DNA from: Chrysaora quinquecirrha
Taxonomy: Eukaryota; Cnidaria; Scyphozoa; Semaeostomeae; Pelagiidae
Direction of reading: 5' to 3'
NCBI GenBank assembly: GCA_014526335.1
Contig: JACTAT010000059.1
Span: 2,565,312 to 2,629,311, forward strand
DNA length: 64,000 nucleotides
How positions within the stretch are numbered: position 1 is the first letter of the stretch; each line of letters opens with the position of its first letter. Below are positions 1 through 31,640 of the stretch, piece after piece. The position numbers and the translations under genes were made by a program. The notes under the pieces were generated by a model that saw only the letters and a program-made list of their open reading frames with translations, searched no databases and was not told the origin of the DNA.

Positions 1-441
1 CACTTCAGAATGACTACCAGGGTCTGTGCAGCAGTATACACATCCAACTGCACTGGAGACACACAACTAGGGGGTGCTTGTGATGTGGGTGCAGGGCTGT
101 GACTTCTGACCCTGCTTGACCCTCTCTATTTTCTAACATGGAAATTTATCAAACATCTTTCACAGAGTGTTCAACATCATTGTTATCAAGTGAGACAAAA
201 ATGTTCAGTGATACCAGTTTGTGTCGTTTTTTTGTTGGCATTAAAAAAAACCATACCCAGATTGTGGGGTAGCAAACTAGGAAGTACTGAATCCATTGGC
301 ACTTAGTCTTTATGCTAAAAGATTTAAGAACTTAAATATTGCCCTTACAAATTTATTATACCCACAAATAAGTACTTTAAATTGTTTCAAATCATCTTAT
401 TGTGAATGAAATAACTTGTGATTCATTTGTTTCTATTGTAG
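1..441. other. intron/upstream part of the PI4K2 gene
   Basis: No coding exon is visible here. The stretch ends in a T-rich acceptor (ttctattgtag) directly before the first visible PI4K2 exon, so it is most simply the 3' part of an intron. The exons for the PI4K2 N-terminus and the start of the kinase domain must lie upstream of the window. Confidence 0.6.
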
Positions 442-20027
<19,586 letters not shown>

Positions 20028-21427
20028 AAATCTAATGAACAAATAGAAAATACTATTTTTGCTATAAATTGATATTAATTGAAAATTCTTGAATTAATTT
20101 GTTATGTTTAGGCCGTAGGCTTATTCTGGGTCTTCGGAAATTTTTAGAACATTACATCGTTTTCTTGATAATTCAGTCTCATATTCAGTCTCTAGTTTCG
20201 TATTCAAGATATCGAAAGATGTAGCTTTCAGCTTTCCCTTACTTTTAGTTTAGGCCCCGAGGGGAGGGAAGGTTGGGCTCTTGACATTGAAATTTTTACT
20301 GCCCGCTGATCAAGATATTTGGATTCACTCTTGTTTAAGAACTTTTGAAGATTTAGGCACTGTGATGTACAATATCTTTGCTAAACTGCCAGGGAAGCAT
20401 TTTGCCCTGTGGAAAATTAGAAATGAGGGTTTTATTTACCAGAGAAACTTCAGTCTTGAGATGGTTGAGATTAGCTTCTCACAATCAGCAAGGAAAAATA
20501 AATTACAGTTTAAGAATCAACATTATTTAAAAAGCAGTTAGTTTGTTTTAGTCTTTAAATGAATTTCGTTCTGTATTATTAAGTTTCAGTGTTCTGCAGA
20601 TATTCCTCAATGATATATATCAGAATCAAATCGTTCGATAACATGATATTAATTTGAATATTTGTCCCTTTTGCCCCGGAGCTTGTTTCATCTTTTTGTC
20701 GACGTTCTTTACTGCTACACGTACATTTGAGCTCGTGTTTAAGCTACTACAACTTGGTCAGTAGAAAGGGAGATCCTCTCTCTCACCTTTAGACTTGTGT
20801 TCCATGTTATACCATGTTCCACCTTAAGCTATGTAGACCCGTCCCCAGGCTCCAAATCCAAACGCGTCTCTGTTTTGCGCCCTGGTACCGAAACTCGACA
20901 ACTTACATTTTGCCAGATGGTTTGGAGATTTGGTTAAGGCTTAGCAAACTAAGTAACTTTGGAATTCCTGAGGAAGATGTTTTCATGAATTATATTTACT
21001 TTAAAGGAATGTTATAACGAAGTTTGTACAAACTTTCGTTAGCATTATTTCAAGTTTTATCATGCTCTTTGGTCTATTTTGAGCAGCCAATCAAATTCCC
21101 AATAGCCCTTACAGGTCATATTTCAAGGAGTAGCATATCCCTCGGCCCCTCTATCTTGCCCACTGCCTACCTGGTCTAAACTAGTCTCGTGAATGGAGAG
21201 TTCCCTACGATGGGAACCTGGGTAATTGTCTCATGTGTCCCGTTTCCTTAGTCTCAAAAATAATGGCATGATTATTCATCCCAGCATTTTTCTTGAATTG
21301 TAAGACTTGTAAAAGTTGAGCAGTGGGTATGGTATGGTATGGTATGGTATGGTATAATATGGTATGGTATGGTTTGGTATGGCATATTAAACCATTCCAT
21401 CCAAAAAGGAATGTTCCCAAACTACTG

Positions 21428-21652
21428 TACAATCATAGACAAAAATTATGAGACAAATTGGATTTTTCTACAATATCGCCCGTTTCCCCCCTGTTCAATG
21501 TTGAAAAGTGTTAAAAACAACATGAAACAACTTGAAAGTGACAGTGTGGCAACTTTTTGTACGAACAACATTGAAACAAGGGGAGGGGGCAGAGGCACTC
21601 TCAAAGTAAAATTTCGCGCAAAATTTGTCTCAGTATTTTGTCCAGGATTGTA
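21428..21652. mobile_element. MITE family B, copy 1
   Basis: The left end TACAATCATAGACAAAA and right end TTTTGTCCAGGATTGTA are inverted repeats, starting and ending in TA. The interior holds a C-rich then a G-rich tract (TTTCCCCCC ... GGGGAGGGGGC) and repeated AACAACAT words. Two further copies are at 38072-38306 and 61411-61578. Confidence 0.8.
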
Positions 21653-21995
21653 GTACCATTTCTTTCAGTTTCCAGAAACTGTTTAAGGTTCGGGTCCCAG
21701 AGGTGTTCGAGGAGGTGTTCATGTGTGATGTGAACATTGAACAGAAATGCAGTACCCTGTACCCAAGCATCCCACGTAAAAGAGTTCTGGACCGAGGTGT
21801 GGGGACCTTTGCAGCAACATCACACAACAACAACACAACACGTTCACGTTTTCTAATTTTTACTTTGACTTTCGCTTATTTTTTTAATCTGATTGTTTGC
21901 AATCGTAGCTATTGATCGTGGCGATCGTAGCTAAGATTCGGTCACATTCCATTCAGATATCTTACCCAGTTTATTTTTCTTTATGCCCTGTCCAG

Positions 21996-22377
21996 ACTTG
22001 CCCCAACTTTTGCTAAAATCCAAAGAGAGATTGGCAAAATGCAGCAAGACGGAGAACAAAAAAGCATTGACATGTTTTTGCAAAGAGGTTTCGAAGAGTA
22101 TGATGTTTGCGAAACGGTAAACATGAAAATAATGACAAGACAGTTAAGATTTTCCCTAACAATTGATCTTTTACTGCAAGGGTTTGCCAGTGGAGCAATA
22201 CACAAAACTCATGTTTACTTTTTACAGCGTTTTCGGAAATTTACTCTTTATCAAAGGGGCGATGCTCAGAGGAAGAAATGCCAAAATCAAAGCAAACAAA
22301 AAGTGATTCATGATTTGGGACCATTCGCAGGGAAACTCATCCCTCTTTGGGATATATTTCACTCGAATGGCCATTAA
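21996..22377 (+). CDS. Possible coding exon or relic, unassigned
   Basis: After an acceptor-like GCCCTGTCCAG the frame stays open for about 125 codons and starts with charged sequence (FAKIQREIGKMQ ... SIDMFLQRGFEEYDVCET). A GTAAAC donor-like site follows at about 22117. I recognise no family. The composition looks more protein-like on the plus strand than on the minus. It may be a chance ORF or a decayed transposon fragment. Confidence 0.15.
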
Positions 22378-22590
22378 AAATATTTAATCTTCGCTCCTTT
22401 CGATGCTCAAGAGAAGCATTTATTAATAATTATTCAGTCCTTGGGTATTTGGTTTGAATCAAATCGGAATATAGATGATCTCTGGGGTGCGATTGAACGT
22501 GCTAAAAAAGATGAATCTTATTGTTGATAAATACGATTGAGACCAATGGAGAATAAGACCTGAATCCCGACCCGAATTTCATTCAAATAC

Positions 22591-23332
22591 TTTGTGAATG
22601 GGAAATATGATCCGATTGGTCACAGTCATCACTTTTAATAAAATATGGATTTGATTGACAGCAAAACTTTCACTTTTAACAATAAAGAATTTACACTTGA
22701 GACCTCAGATGGATCGAGTTCACAAAACAAGACAATCTTTTTATTTTGCATTTACGGGGGTAAAGCAAATTGCGTTTTGCGAGGTAATTTTAGCTGAAAT
22801 CCACTGAAATCCGACGAATCGTAGTGTAATCTAGTGACATTTACAACAATTTGTCAGAATTAAGTTATTTATATGTTACAGACAGTTTCATGAATTGAAT
22901 AGAGTTAGAAAAACTTCCATGAATTTTTTGGAATTAGTAAAGTCAAGAAAGTTCAGAGTGGTTTTGAAGTTTTTAAATATCGTCCTTCCATTAAAAAGTT
23001 ATTTGCTTTTATGATTTTATTTCGTTTCGGTTTTTAGTAAATTGTTGTACTCACGAGAAATACTTGCAATCGGATTATGGGAAACCTTTTTGATTTATCG
23101 ACCATTGTGATTTTTTGCCACCTGTCATAACCCCCGGCAGCGGTCGGCATTGTCACGCCCCCGGCCAGTGATAAATATCTGCTGAAAAGATTCGACAATC
23201 AAATTTCCTTATTCTTCGGTTGCTCGGGAACTAGAAACGCGCGTGAATACAAAATTTCTTGTTGATGATCGGCCGTCGTTAACAACCACAAGTCAGAGGT
23301 TTTTCAGAATAGAACTTTTGCAGTTGTACAAA
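22591..23332 (+). promoter_or_regulatory. Presumed Nanos promoter and 5'UTR
   Basis: The 740 bp before the Nanos ATG contain an inverted CCAAT box (GATTGGTCAC, about 22614), a GC-rich patch at about 23125-23165 that contrasts with the AT-rich surroundings (AACCCCCGGCAGCGG, CACGCCCCCGGCC), and an AT-rich GATAAATATC just after it. The transcription start cannot be placed. Promoter status is inferred from position and composition. Confidence 0.35.
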
Positions 23333-24202
23333 ATGTCGATGAGTGATATAATCATGCGAAATTTGATGCCAAGGAATTTCTTGGACTGTGAAGACGACAT
23401 GGAACCTTGGGCCATGAGTTCCATGGGAACTGGTAGTAAAACATATCAACGCAACGCCATGGCGCCTGGAGAGTTTGCTTTTCAAAGTTCGAAGAACGGC
23501 GACAGTTTCAGCGTTTTTCAAGACTACTTTGGCCTATCAAATCTACTGCAAAATGTGAAAATCTCAGAAGACAACCCACTCATTCAAGACCGTCAAAGCT
23601 ACTCAGGTCTGTTTTCCAACAAGTCATCCCGACGAATGAGCTGGGAAAGTGATGGCAGTGATCCAACCGTCGTGATTTCACCGACCATGCCTAACCCTCC
23701 GTGCAGCTACAATGGAGATTTTCAAGACAGTTATCAAAGAAATCAAATGCAAGAAGCCGGCTTCAAAAACCTTCCTCCGCCAAGCATGCGACTAAACAAG
23801 GCTGTCAGGGATCAAATTATCAATGGCTCGTATCAAAATCAACTTCACAACAGATCAGAAAAAATGCTGCCCGGAGTTCCAACATCAACTGCAGCACGGC
23901 CACCTGCAAGTCTACAGGTTTGCGTATTTTGTCGAAACAACGGCGAAAGTGAAGCAGTTTATTCAAGTCACATTCTCAAAGATGCAGAAGGCCGCACAAC
24001 ATGCCCCATCTTGAGAGCGTACACGTGCCCGATTTGTAAAGCGAGTGGGGATAATTCACACACAATCAAGTACTGCCCGTTAAATCAGCATGCTGGCAGA
24101 GCACAGCTACCAAGTCCTGGCCCAGTTGGCAGTGGATCTACCAGAAATATTCGTCCTCCACCACCACTGACAAACCCCAACAAGATGAAACCACGTTGCT
24201 GA
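23333..24202 (+). CDS. nanos: Nanos family zinc-finger translational repressor
   Basis: A single exon encodes 289 residues. I start at the ATG at 23333 (ACAAAATG context), because the upstream in-frame opening at 23243 is GTG. The C-terminal Nanos finger is complete: C197-x2-C200-x12-H213-x10-C224 and C232-x2-C235-x7-H243-x4-C248, with the family strings [14 protein letters not shown] and HTIKYCP. It binds RNA together with Pumilio/PUF proteins and represses mRNAs in germline and stem cells. Residues 59-72, [14 protein letters not shown], resemble the NOT1-interacting motif of vertebrate Nanos (FxxWxDYxxL), with Phe instead of Trp. The rest is low-complexity, rich in Ser, Asn and Pro. A long AT-rich 3'UTR suits post-transcriptional control. 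Family identity is secure; orthology to a particular cnidarian Nanos1 or Nanos2 is not decided. Confidence 0.96.
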   Translation: MSMSDIIMRNLMPRNFLDCEDDMEPWAMSSMGTGSKTYQRNAMAPGEFAFQSSKNGDSFSVFQDYFGLSNLLQNVKISEDNPLIQDRQSYSGLFSNKSSRRMSWESDGSDPTVVISPTMPNPPCSYNGDFQDSYQRNQMQEAGFKNLPPPSMRLNKAVRDQIINGSYQNQLHNRSEKMLPGVPTSTAARPPASLQVCVFCRNNGESEAVYSSHILKDAEGRTTCPILRAYTCPICKASGDNSHTIKYCPLNQHAGRAQLPSPGPVGSGSTRNIRPPPPLTNPNKMKPRC

Positions 24203-25520
24203 CCGAGCAGGTGACCTCAAAGACGGTGAATTTAAGTCTCTTGAATATGACACAGCAGGTAACTTCAATGGAATTATACGATTTAAAGTTTTTTCATAAG
24301 AAATTTCTTAATATATTGAATAGTTTATGATCGGACTGTTATAGTGGCTTACAATGCATTAATTGCATTTGGGAAACATATCTTTTATATAGGTGAAAGA
24401 TGGTTTTATTTTTCTTCTAAAATCGTCAACCCTCGCAAGTTTTCTCTGAAATGAGGACGGCAAATTGTTTCTTGAGCCATGCAGTTTAATGTTTGTTTTT
24501 GAAAATCATCAAGGGTTTATTTTTAATTTTGTGAAGGACACAGCGCAAAATATATAGGTGCCTAGTCACGATTCTTGTGAATTTTCGCACGGAAATGCTT
24601 TGTTCGTCATTATGATATTACAAATCCAATCTCCTTTGTAATTTTGCGATGTTTGCAGTATTTTCGGGCAAAAGACGAAACACAAAAACAAATGTTTACG
24701 TTAATACACAGCGGTATTTTGTTGTTTTCCTTTTTCCCTTAAATTTCATTAGCAATTCCCAACTCAATTTGTGCTTGAAAACAAGTTTTGTAAACCAAAA
24801 TCCATCTAATCATGTTCTGATCAAGCGGAGAGAAAAACTTTTTAAGTTTCTAAATTACGATTTGCTACTTTCATTGATTGTCATAGACTTGTAAGATTAA
24901 AATTTTTCAGCATGTCAAAATTTGTTCAATTTTCACGTTCGAATAATTTAGAAGTTAATTAATAAATTGTATTTACCATGTTAGGTAACAATTTTTAGAT
25001 TGAATTTCAATATCTTTTAATGGAGTGCGTTGTTCAAGGGATTTAGTATTTAAAATTTGTTGTTCTTTCCTTGAAAGTAGAAGACATTTTAGCATTTGAT
25101 CATGCTATCGCATAACATATTTTCTTGTGCAAGGATTAACATATTATTTTGTAAAATTTATTGTATTTACAGTGCTTGATAATAATTGAATTTGTATGAA
25201 GTTTAATTGAGTTATTATATTGTCGTGGAGATTTGGTCTTCTTTTTACAAAGACATTATTATTATTATTATTGTTTTACTAGAGTGCGTTCGAATTCAAT
25301 TCCTTAATTAATAAATTTTATTCACTTTGTTTTTAAAATGAAACTTAGTTTGTTAAATTAATACACGCTGTGCTGTTCCTATTCGATTTTTTCATTCAAT
25401 AGTTGTATATTTTTATAACGATTGTTATTTTCAGAACTTGTATGATATAACCTTTTACCTTGGATGTAAAATTATTGACGAATGTTATTCTAAATAAAGT
25501 TTGAAGTATTGTTAATGAAA
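24203..25520 (+). other. Nanos 3'UTR with poly(A) site
   Basis: About 1.3 kb of AT-rich, ORF-poor DNA runs from the Nanos stop to a canonical AATAAA at 25493-25498. A T/GT-rich element (TTTGTGTTTTCTTTTTT, about 25520-25536) follows, the normal arrangement of a cleavage site. I saw no perfect TGTANATA Pumilio site; the closest is TGTATATT near 25405. Confidence 0.6.
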
Positions 25521-26809
25521 TTTGTGTTTTCTTTTTTGACTTCCCACTAAATGCATTTTGCGCTCAAGAGACATGAATTGCGTATGCTCCCCCTGGCAAA
25601 GTACTTAAGCGTCAGGAAGCTTGTAAAATAAATATTGGAGTACTACGAAATTTTGTTTAATTTCTCTGCAAACAATCTTTTCGCGCGCAAAAGACTAGTT
25701 CAACATTCTTTGTTACCTTCATAGCAACGCAATGTTTTTAAAATCAAACAAATTCTCGCCTTATGTTACTTTACTGCTACGACTGAATTTAAGCAATAAT
25801 CTTTAATCTAAGCAGTTTGTGAATTTGCTGAACTTATTTTATAACTACCCCTAAAAATGTCTCAATCCTTGCCATGATTGTTAGAATACAATAAAAGCCA
25901 CCTGCCGTTCAGGATTTTTCGTGCAATTTTTTATAATAGAGGAGACACTATTTTGCAAAATCCATAATTGGATTTTGCGCTTTTTTAATTGCTAAGTGAA
26001 TCTTTTAAAAATAACGAAACCACTTGAGGTTTTTTCTATTCCAGATCGCAGCACAGCCACAAGGCTGGTGCTAGGGAATGGAAGTTTTCCTGTTTATGGT
26101 GTTATAGATTTGAGACATAGTACTGTATAGGTAGGGACTCTAAACGAGCTCTTAATCATTTTTGCATGCACATCCTTAGGGCTCTTCTCTAAACAAATAG
26201 TCACCACGCCTATTGCAGTCCCTCCCTGTTGACCCTTGTTCCCACCTCTCGAACTTTGTCTGTTGTCTTTTTCGCTTAAAATTCCAGTGACCAAAACACA
26301 GTAAGGGCAAGGTTCCGGTCACATGGTCATTGACCAGAGGAAGGTCTCTCTAAGGAACAAAAGAGACTATGCCACACCCAAGACACCCCTATTTTTATTA
26401 GGCCTACACTTTTTTTTCAATTAACAACTGGACTTCGGTCGAGCCCTCAAGAGTTGCTTAACATATCTAGTATTTCAGTCCTCACAGAATCACTGGTATC
26501 CCCTAAAACCTCTTATTTTGGCACTTTTCTGGCTTTTCAATGCAATTGACAAGTTCGCAAGGATGTACTGTATAAAGAAAGCAATTTCACCAAAAATTTA
26601 TACAAAATCTCAGCCCTGGTTGGTTATTGACCAGTTGCTTATTAAAAGAATAAACGTATTAAGTTAGGATGTCTTGCAGCTGAGCGCACTTTTGTTTTGT
26701 CTTTGCTTGACCGAAAGAGCTCAATGAAATGCAAGCTGTCAAAAATTGCGAGGAACGAGATGAATGAGAACGAAATGTAGTATTTCGCTGGCGCAAGATA
26801 TGGCCTAAC

Positions 26810-26941
26810 CTTTTGTCTCGCGTAGGATTTTTTACGTAGTATTTGGAACACGTGACGTCCGTAGTATCGTACGATATCCTTCCTTTGATCCACCACTTCA
26901 TTGATCGACGTACCCACTCTACGCAACTGACCTTTGTAAAG
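26810..26941 (-). CDS. Candidate orphan coding exon
   Basis: On the minus strand an acceptor TTTTGTTATTAG is followed by exactly 44 open codons, then AAAAG|GTTAGG, a fair donor. The encoded peptide is charged and helix-like (GTSINEVVDQRKDIVRYYGR ... ILRKKSYARQK). I do not recognise it and found no partner exons. It could be an isolated chance frame or a decayed gene. Confidence 0.22.
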
Positions 26942-27343
26942 CTAATAACAAAAGTCATTTTTAAACAGAGCATTAAAGTTTTGCGAAACAGTTAAAAATA
27001 GGTGGTGAGATCATGTTTCAGAGAATTCTCAAGAATAGTAGGCCACTATGTAGTGTCGATTTTCATTCAGAAACGAAAAGGTTGGGGAATATTGTATACA
27101 TTATAAAGTACCCTGGGTATTCTTTATGTTTCAAAAAAGTTTCCCTTATCCCTTTGATTTTTCTGAAAATATACAGTTGTATTCCATAATGCTAAACACC
27201 CGAATGGCGCCTCTGATCTGCTGCTACTAAGAATGAAAACACCATATTTGGAAAACACCATATTTGGCAGCTCATTTGAAAATTTAAACTCATCGTTCCC
27301 AGGCCTTTTTCAAGTCTAACCAACCAGTTCCTGGCTCTTCAGA

Positions 27344-27693
27344 TACACTCTTTTTTTTATAAGAACCAGGAAATTTTGATTGAGGCTGGCGGTTCTTGTT
27401 TTGCCTTTTTTGAGCCTGAAATGTTCTTAATCTGTTCCTTGGTTACTGAGACATCTAGATTTTGTCAGTGAATGTTTTTAGTGGTAATAGGGTTGTGTTA
27501 AAATGGAGCATGCTTGTCCATTTCATTGTTTGCTTGCTTTTTACGTTGTCTGACTGTCGTACTTTCATATTTAGCTGATATTCTCAGGGCTTATGAAAAC
27601 GCCTAGCCTCCGCTTGTTATTATTTTGTTCTTAAAGTCTGGGCAAAATCCAGGCTCGTGTTCTTATAAAACTGTTCTTATAAAAAAGAGTGTA
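27344..27693. mobile_element. MITE family A, copy 2
   Basis: The left end TACACTCTTTTTTTTATAAG and right end TATAAAAAAGAGTGTA are inverted repeats starting and ending in TA. The interior matches 43834-44199 throughout. About 350 bp, no ORF. Confidence 0.85.
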
Positions 27694-28449
27694 AGCTGCA
27701 TGCAAAAACCCCAGTAAAAGGAAAAATCATTCGTAACAAACGTGTTGAAGAGTTCTAAATGCCCTTCCCTTTTATTAAACTGTTTTGGGGGATTTCACCT
27801 TTGGTTTCACTTAGTCACAGTCCTTGACTTCAAATATCAACTCTTGAGCTAACTAAAATGCTGCTACTGTAAATGATCAATGGATCGGATTTGAATGAAT
27901 GTTCCGTTGCAATTTAAACAAACTTTAAGGGATTATTTAAAAAACAAATTCTGTAAAAAAACTTTGCAGATGGATTTGACTTAAAAATTACAAAATTTCT
28001 AACATCTAAATGTGGATAACAGCGATTGTTCTTTCGTGATCTTAATAACAATAGAGCACCACCTGTCTTTGGTTTGATATTTCGGAGAAGTGCAGCTGCC
28101 GAATATAAAAAACACAAAAACTTTGCTAATATTTGATTTCGCTTGCTTTTAATCTCGTAAAATTAATATTAGCCGATTTTCATTTGTTGATACATATAAG
28201 ACTTATTGTTATGATCAGTTCATTAGAGCAATGTTATAAATTGTCAATGTTATGAAAGTTGCAACAGTGATTTCACCGAACTTAACATCCGTATCAGTTT
28301 GATGCTAGCGCCCTGTCCTCAAAATGCTATGGCTGCTGGCTGCACGTGGCACGTGCGTTTTCGTTTTCGCAATCGCACTTGCGAAAGATTGTCAAAAAAT
28401 TGCTGAGAGCATGCGCGAAATGATTCACCTGATAATGTCACGTGGTAAG

Positions 28450-28600
28450 GAAGAGGCTAGACTTATTACACGAGTCTCACTCTTCGCAAACAGCAACAAC
28501 AACAACCCTACAGCTGTTTGGTCAAAGTAGTTTGAGCGTCCGGCATAGTTTCAATATACGCAATATCGATAACTACGACTCGTGTAATAAGTCTAGGAAG
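28450..28600. mobile_element. Short TIR element, GACTCGTGTAATAAGTCTAG ends
   Basis: TAGACTTATTACACGAGTC at about 28458 and GACTCGTGTAATAAGTCTAG at about 28577 are inverted copies. They are followed symmetrically by TCACTCTTCGC and GAAGAGTC-like sequence. Diverged single ends occur near 11705, 37146, 38396 and 38522. Confidence 0.5.
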
Positions 28601-29229
28601 AGTCTTCTGTTCGCCACACACGTGAATCAAAATGCTCCAAACCTCCAAAACGAGCTAAATTATCAGATTTGTTTGATCTTGTTAGTTTTTAAAGTTATTC
28701 CATTTCCCTGCTTTGAACATACATCAAACCAAACCAGCATATGCTATGAGACAAAAAATGAACAAATATAAATACGAATGGTACCATGAACAGATGACAA
28801 ACGTTTACTCACTGAAAGAAACAGTTTATTTTTTCCAGCTCATCTGAGCCTTGATTGTTTTATTTGGCATCGCCGTTGGTTATGTGAGTGTTCTTCGTTA
28901 CTTAAGAGCAACATTACGCTACTTGTTTCACAAAGGCCTAATCCTCTTTCTCAATGAAAAATCCAAATCTTTGAACGTTTAGATTAAGTTGGCTCAGATA
29001 AAGATTTCTTATTTTAATACATGAATCAAGTTGATCATGTGCACAGATTTATTGTAACCACTCTTTTGTATTCCAACTTATCTCAATCTCCTCTTGCACT
29101 CTTCTTTTACGTCTTACGGTTGTGGCGTTGGTGATAGGAGACTTACTGTTGAAACAATACAATCAACCTGACAGAAGAAATGTAAATGCAGCGAAGATCA
29201 TATATTTCCATGAGAGCCTTTACTTTTTT

Positions 29230-31640
29230 GAAGTTCTTACCAGGAAGAAGATCTAATCTTGAAGAAGATCTGACCTAAAAGAAGATTTTTACTTTGATGA
29301 ATATTTTATTTCAAAGAAGATCTTACCTTAAAGAATATGTTTCCTTAAAGAAGATTTTTAACCTTGGAGAATACTATATTTTCAAGAAATCTTACCTTGA
29401 AGAATATATTGCCTTGAAGAAGATCGTATCTTAAAAGAAGTTATTGCTTTGAAGAGAAATCTTATTTGTAACAAATGATCATCTTGGAGATCTTGCCTTG
29501 ACGAATATTTACCATGAAGAAGATTTTTAACCTTTACCTTGAAGAATATATTGACTTGAAGACGATCTTACCTTGAAAGAAGATATTAATTTGAAGAGAA
29601 ATTTATTTGTAAGAAAATATCACCTTTGAGAAGATCTTGCTCTGAAGAAGATCTTACCATATAAAAGGTTTTTTACCTAAGAGAATATTATATTTTGAAT
29701 GAAATCTCACGTTGAAGAATATATTGCCTTGAAGAAGATATTACCTTAAAAGAAAATATTACTTTAAAGATAAATCTTATTTCTAAGAAAATATCACCTT
29801 GAAGAAGATCTTGCCTTGAAGAAGATTTTATCTTGAAAAATTGCTAATCCTTAAGAAGATGTCAGCTTGAGGAAGAACTTAAAGAATTACCTTAAAGAAG
29901 GTCTTACATTAAAGAAAAACTTGTCTTAGAAAGAAGGAGATGGTGAAGAAGATCTTGCCTTATGGATTTTACCTTATAAAAAGTCTTACACTTAAGGACA
30001 TCTTATCTTTAAGAGGATCGTCCCTTGAAGAAAAGAAAATCCTACTTTGAAATAGATTTCACCTTGAATAGTATTTCTTAAAGAAGATCTTGCTTCGAAG
30101 ATAATCTTCGGTTGAAAAAGACCTTAACTTGAAAAAGATCATTTCTTTAGAATAATCTTCCCTTGAAGAAGATTTATCCTTCAAGAAGTTTTTATCTTGA
30201 CGAATTGCTAATCCTTAAGAAGTTTCCACCTTGAGAAAGAACTTAGTTTGAAGATGTTATTGTCTTTTGTCTTGTACTGATAAAGATCTTATCTTTAAGA
30301 AAATCATGCCTCGAAGAAGGTCTTACTTTTGAAATAGATTTTACCTCAAACTTTGAAGAATATTTCCTGAAGAAGATCCTGCTTTGAAGAAGATCGTATC
30401 TTAAAGGATTCTGCTTCGAAGAACATTTTATCTTGAAGAAGATGTTGCTTGGAGGAAGACATCGCCTTAGAGAAGATATCGTTTTGAAGAAGATCTAAAC
30501 TTGAGGAACTCTATCTTGAAGAAGATCTTGAATTGGAGGAAGACATGGTCTTAAAGAAGACCTCGCCTTGAAGAAGATCTTAACTTGAAAGAAGATGTCA
30601 CCTTGAAGAAGATGTCTATCTTGAAGAATATATTGCTTGGAGGAAGACATTGCCTTAAAGAAGATATCGCTTGGAAGAAGCTCTAAACTTGGAAGAAGAT
30701 GTCACCTTGAAGAGGATCTCTATCTTGAAGAAGATCTTGAATTGGAGGAAGACATGGTCTTAAAGAAGACCTCGCCTTGAAGAAGATCTTAACTTGGAAT
30801 AAGATGTCACCTTGGAGAGGATCTCTATCTTGAAGAAGATCTTGTGTTGGAGGAAGACATCGCCTTAAAGGAGATCTCGCCTTGAAGAATATCTAAGCTT
30901 GGAAGAACTTGTCACCTCAAAGAAGATCTCTACCTAAAGAAGATCTTTAGTTGAAGAAGATCTTGCCTTGAAGAATATCTTGCGTTGAAGTAGTTCTTTT
31001 CTTCAGAAGAAACTTTCATCTTCAAGAGGATCTTACCTTAAATGATCCTTTTTTAAGAACATCTTGACGTTCTTGCTCTAAAGAATGACTCTGAAAGAAG
31101 ATATTGCCTTGAAGAATGCTTTAGCTTGAAGATCACAAACTTGAAAACGATGTAAACTGCAAACAATGTTCCTTAAATAAGATCTTACCATAAGAAAAGC
31201 TGAAGATTGTGTTCGCTAAAGCTCTTTGATATTTCACGAGTCTATAAAATAGAGATTGACCTTTGCCAAATTGTTGTTTCTATTGGTATCAAGAATACCT
31301 TTTTTGAAGATCATCTTACCAAGAAGGATTTGCCTTTTAAAAGAACATCCTACATTAAAGAAGTTCGTATCTCGAAGAAAAGCAACCTTTAAGAAGAGTT
31401 GTAGATAAGATCATTTTTTAAGAAGCTCAAACCTCAGGATATTTTCCGGAAGAATGTCTTATCTTGGAGATATCAGTTATAAAAAGGTATTACCAGCCCA
31501 ACAAAGATACAATTGTTGTCAAGATGATAAACTTTGATGAGTTTCGCACCATGAATGATGAAGATCCTACGTTAATGAGATTGAGTAAGATCTTTCGTTC
31601 AGTAAGACTCTCTATGAAGAAGATATTACATTTACGATGA
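29230..31640 (+). repeat. Degenerate 17-bp minisatellite, about 2.4 kb
   Basis: Well over a hundred variants of CTTGAAGAAGATCTTAC follow each other with unit length drifting (about 15-18 bp) and many point changes. Longer composite units appear around 30410-30960 (GGAGGAAGACAT, TTAAAGAAGA, CGCCTTGAAG). All frames contain stops, so it is not coding. Each intact minus-strand unit reads GTAAGATCTTCTTCAAG, which includes CAAG|GTAAG at unit junctions. Confidence 0.9.

Larger units (their letters stand above)
20028..22590. other. PI4K2 3' flank and spacer
   Basis: This holds the PI4K2 3'UTR, with a candidate AATAAA at 20497-20502, a (TATGG)n block at 21325-21385, a family B MITE (21428-21652) and unassigned low-confidence ORFs, one of them listed at 21996. 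No recognisable gene otherwise. Confidence 0.6.
25521..29229. other. Intergenic spacer
   Basis: No convincing gene is visible. Contents: one weak minus-strand exon candidate (26810-26941), a family A MITE (27344-27693) and a small inverted-repeat unit at about 28450-28600 with ends TAGACTTATTACACGAGTC and GACTCGTGTAATAAGTCTAG. Short ORFs such as 28324-28530 and 26094-26294 (-) have no recognisable content. Confidence 0.6.

Noticed and set aside
21625..21915. ORF of 96 codons (LFKVRVPEVFEEVFMCDV)
   Set aside because: It starts inside a family B MITE and ends in low-complexity sequence; I could not support a gene.
23243..23332. 30-residue N-terminal extension of Nanos
   Set aside because: The frame there starts with GTG, not ATG; the first in-frame ATG with fair context is at 23333.
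28324..28530. ORF beginning with a hydrophobic leader-like stretch
   Set aside because: It runs into the TIR element at 28450, ends in an Asn run from AAC repeats, and no splice partners were found.
29230..31640. CRISPR-like array of short repeats
   Set aside because: There are no constant-length unique spacers; units are contiguous and drifting, and the genome is eukaryotic.
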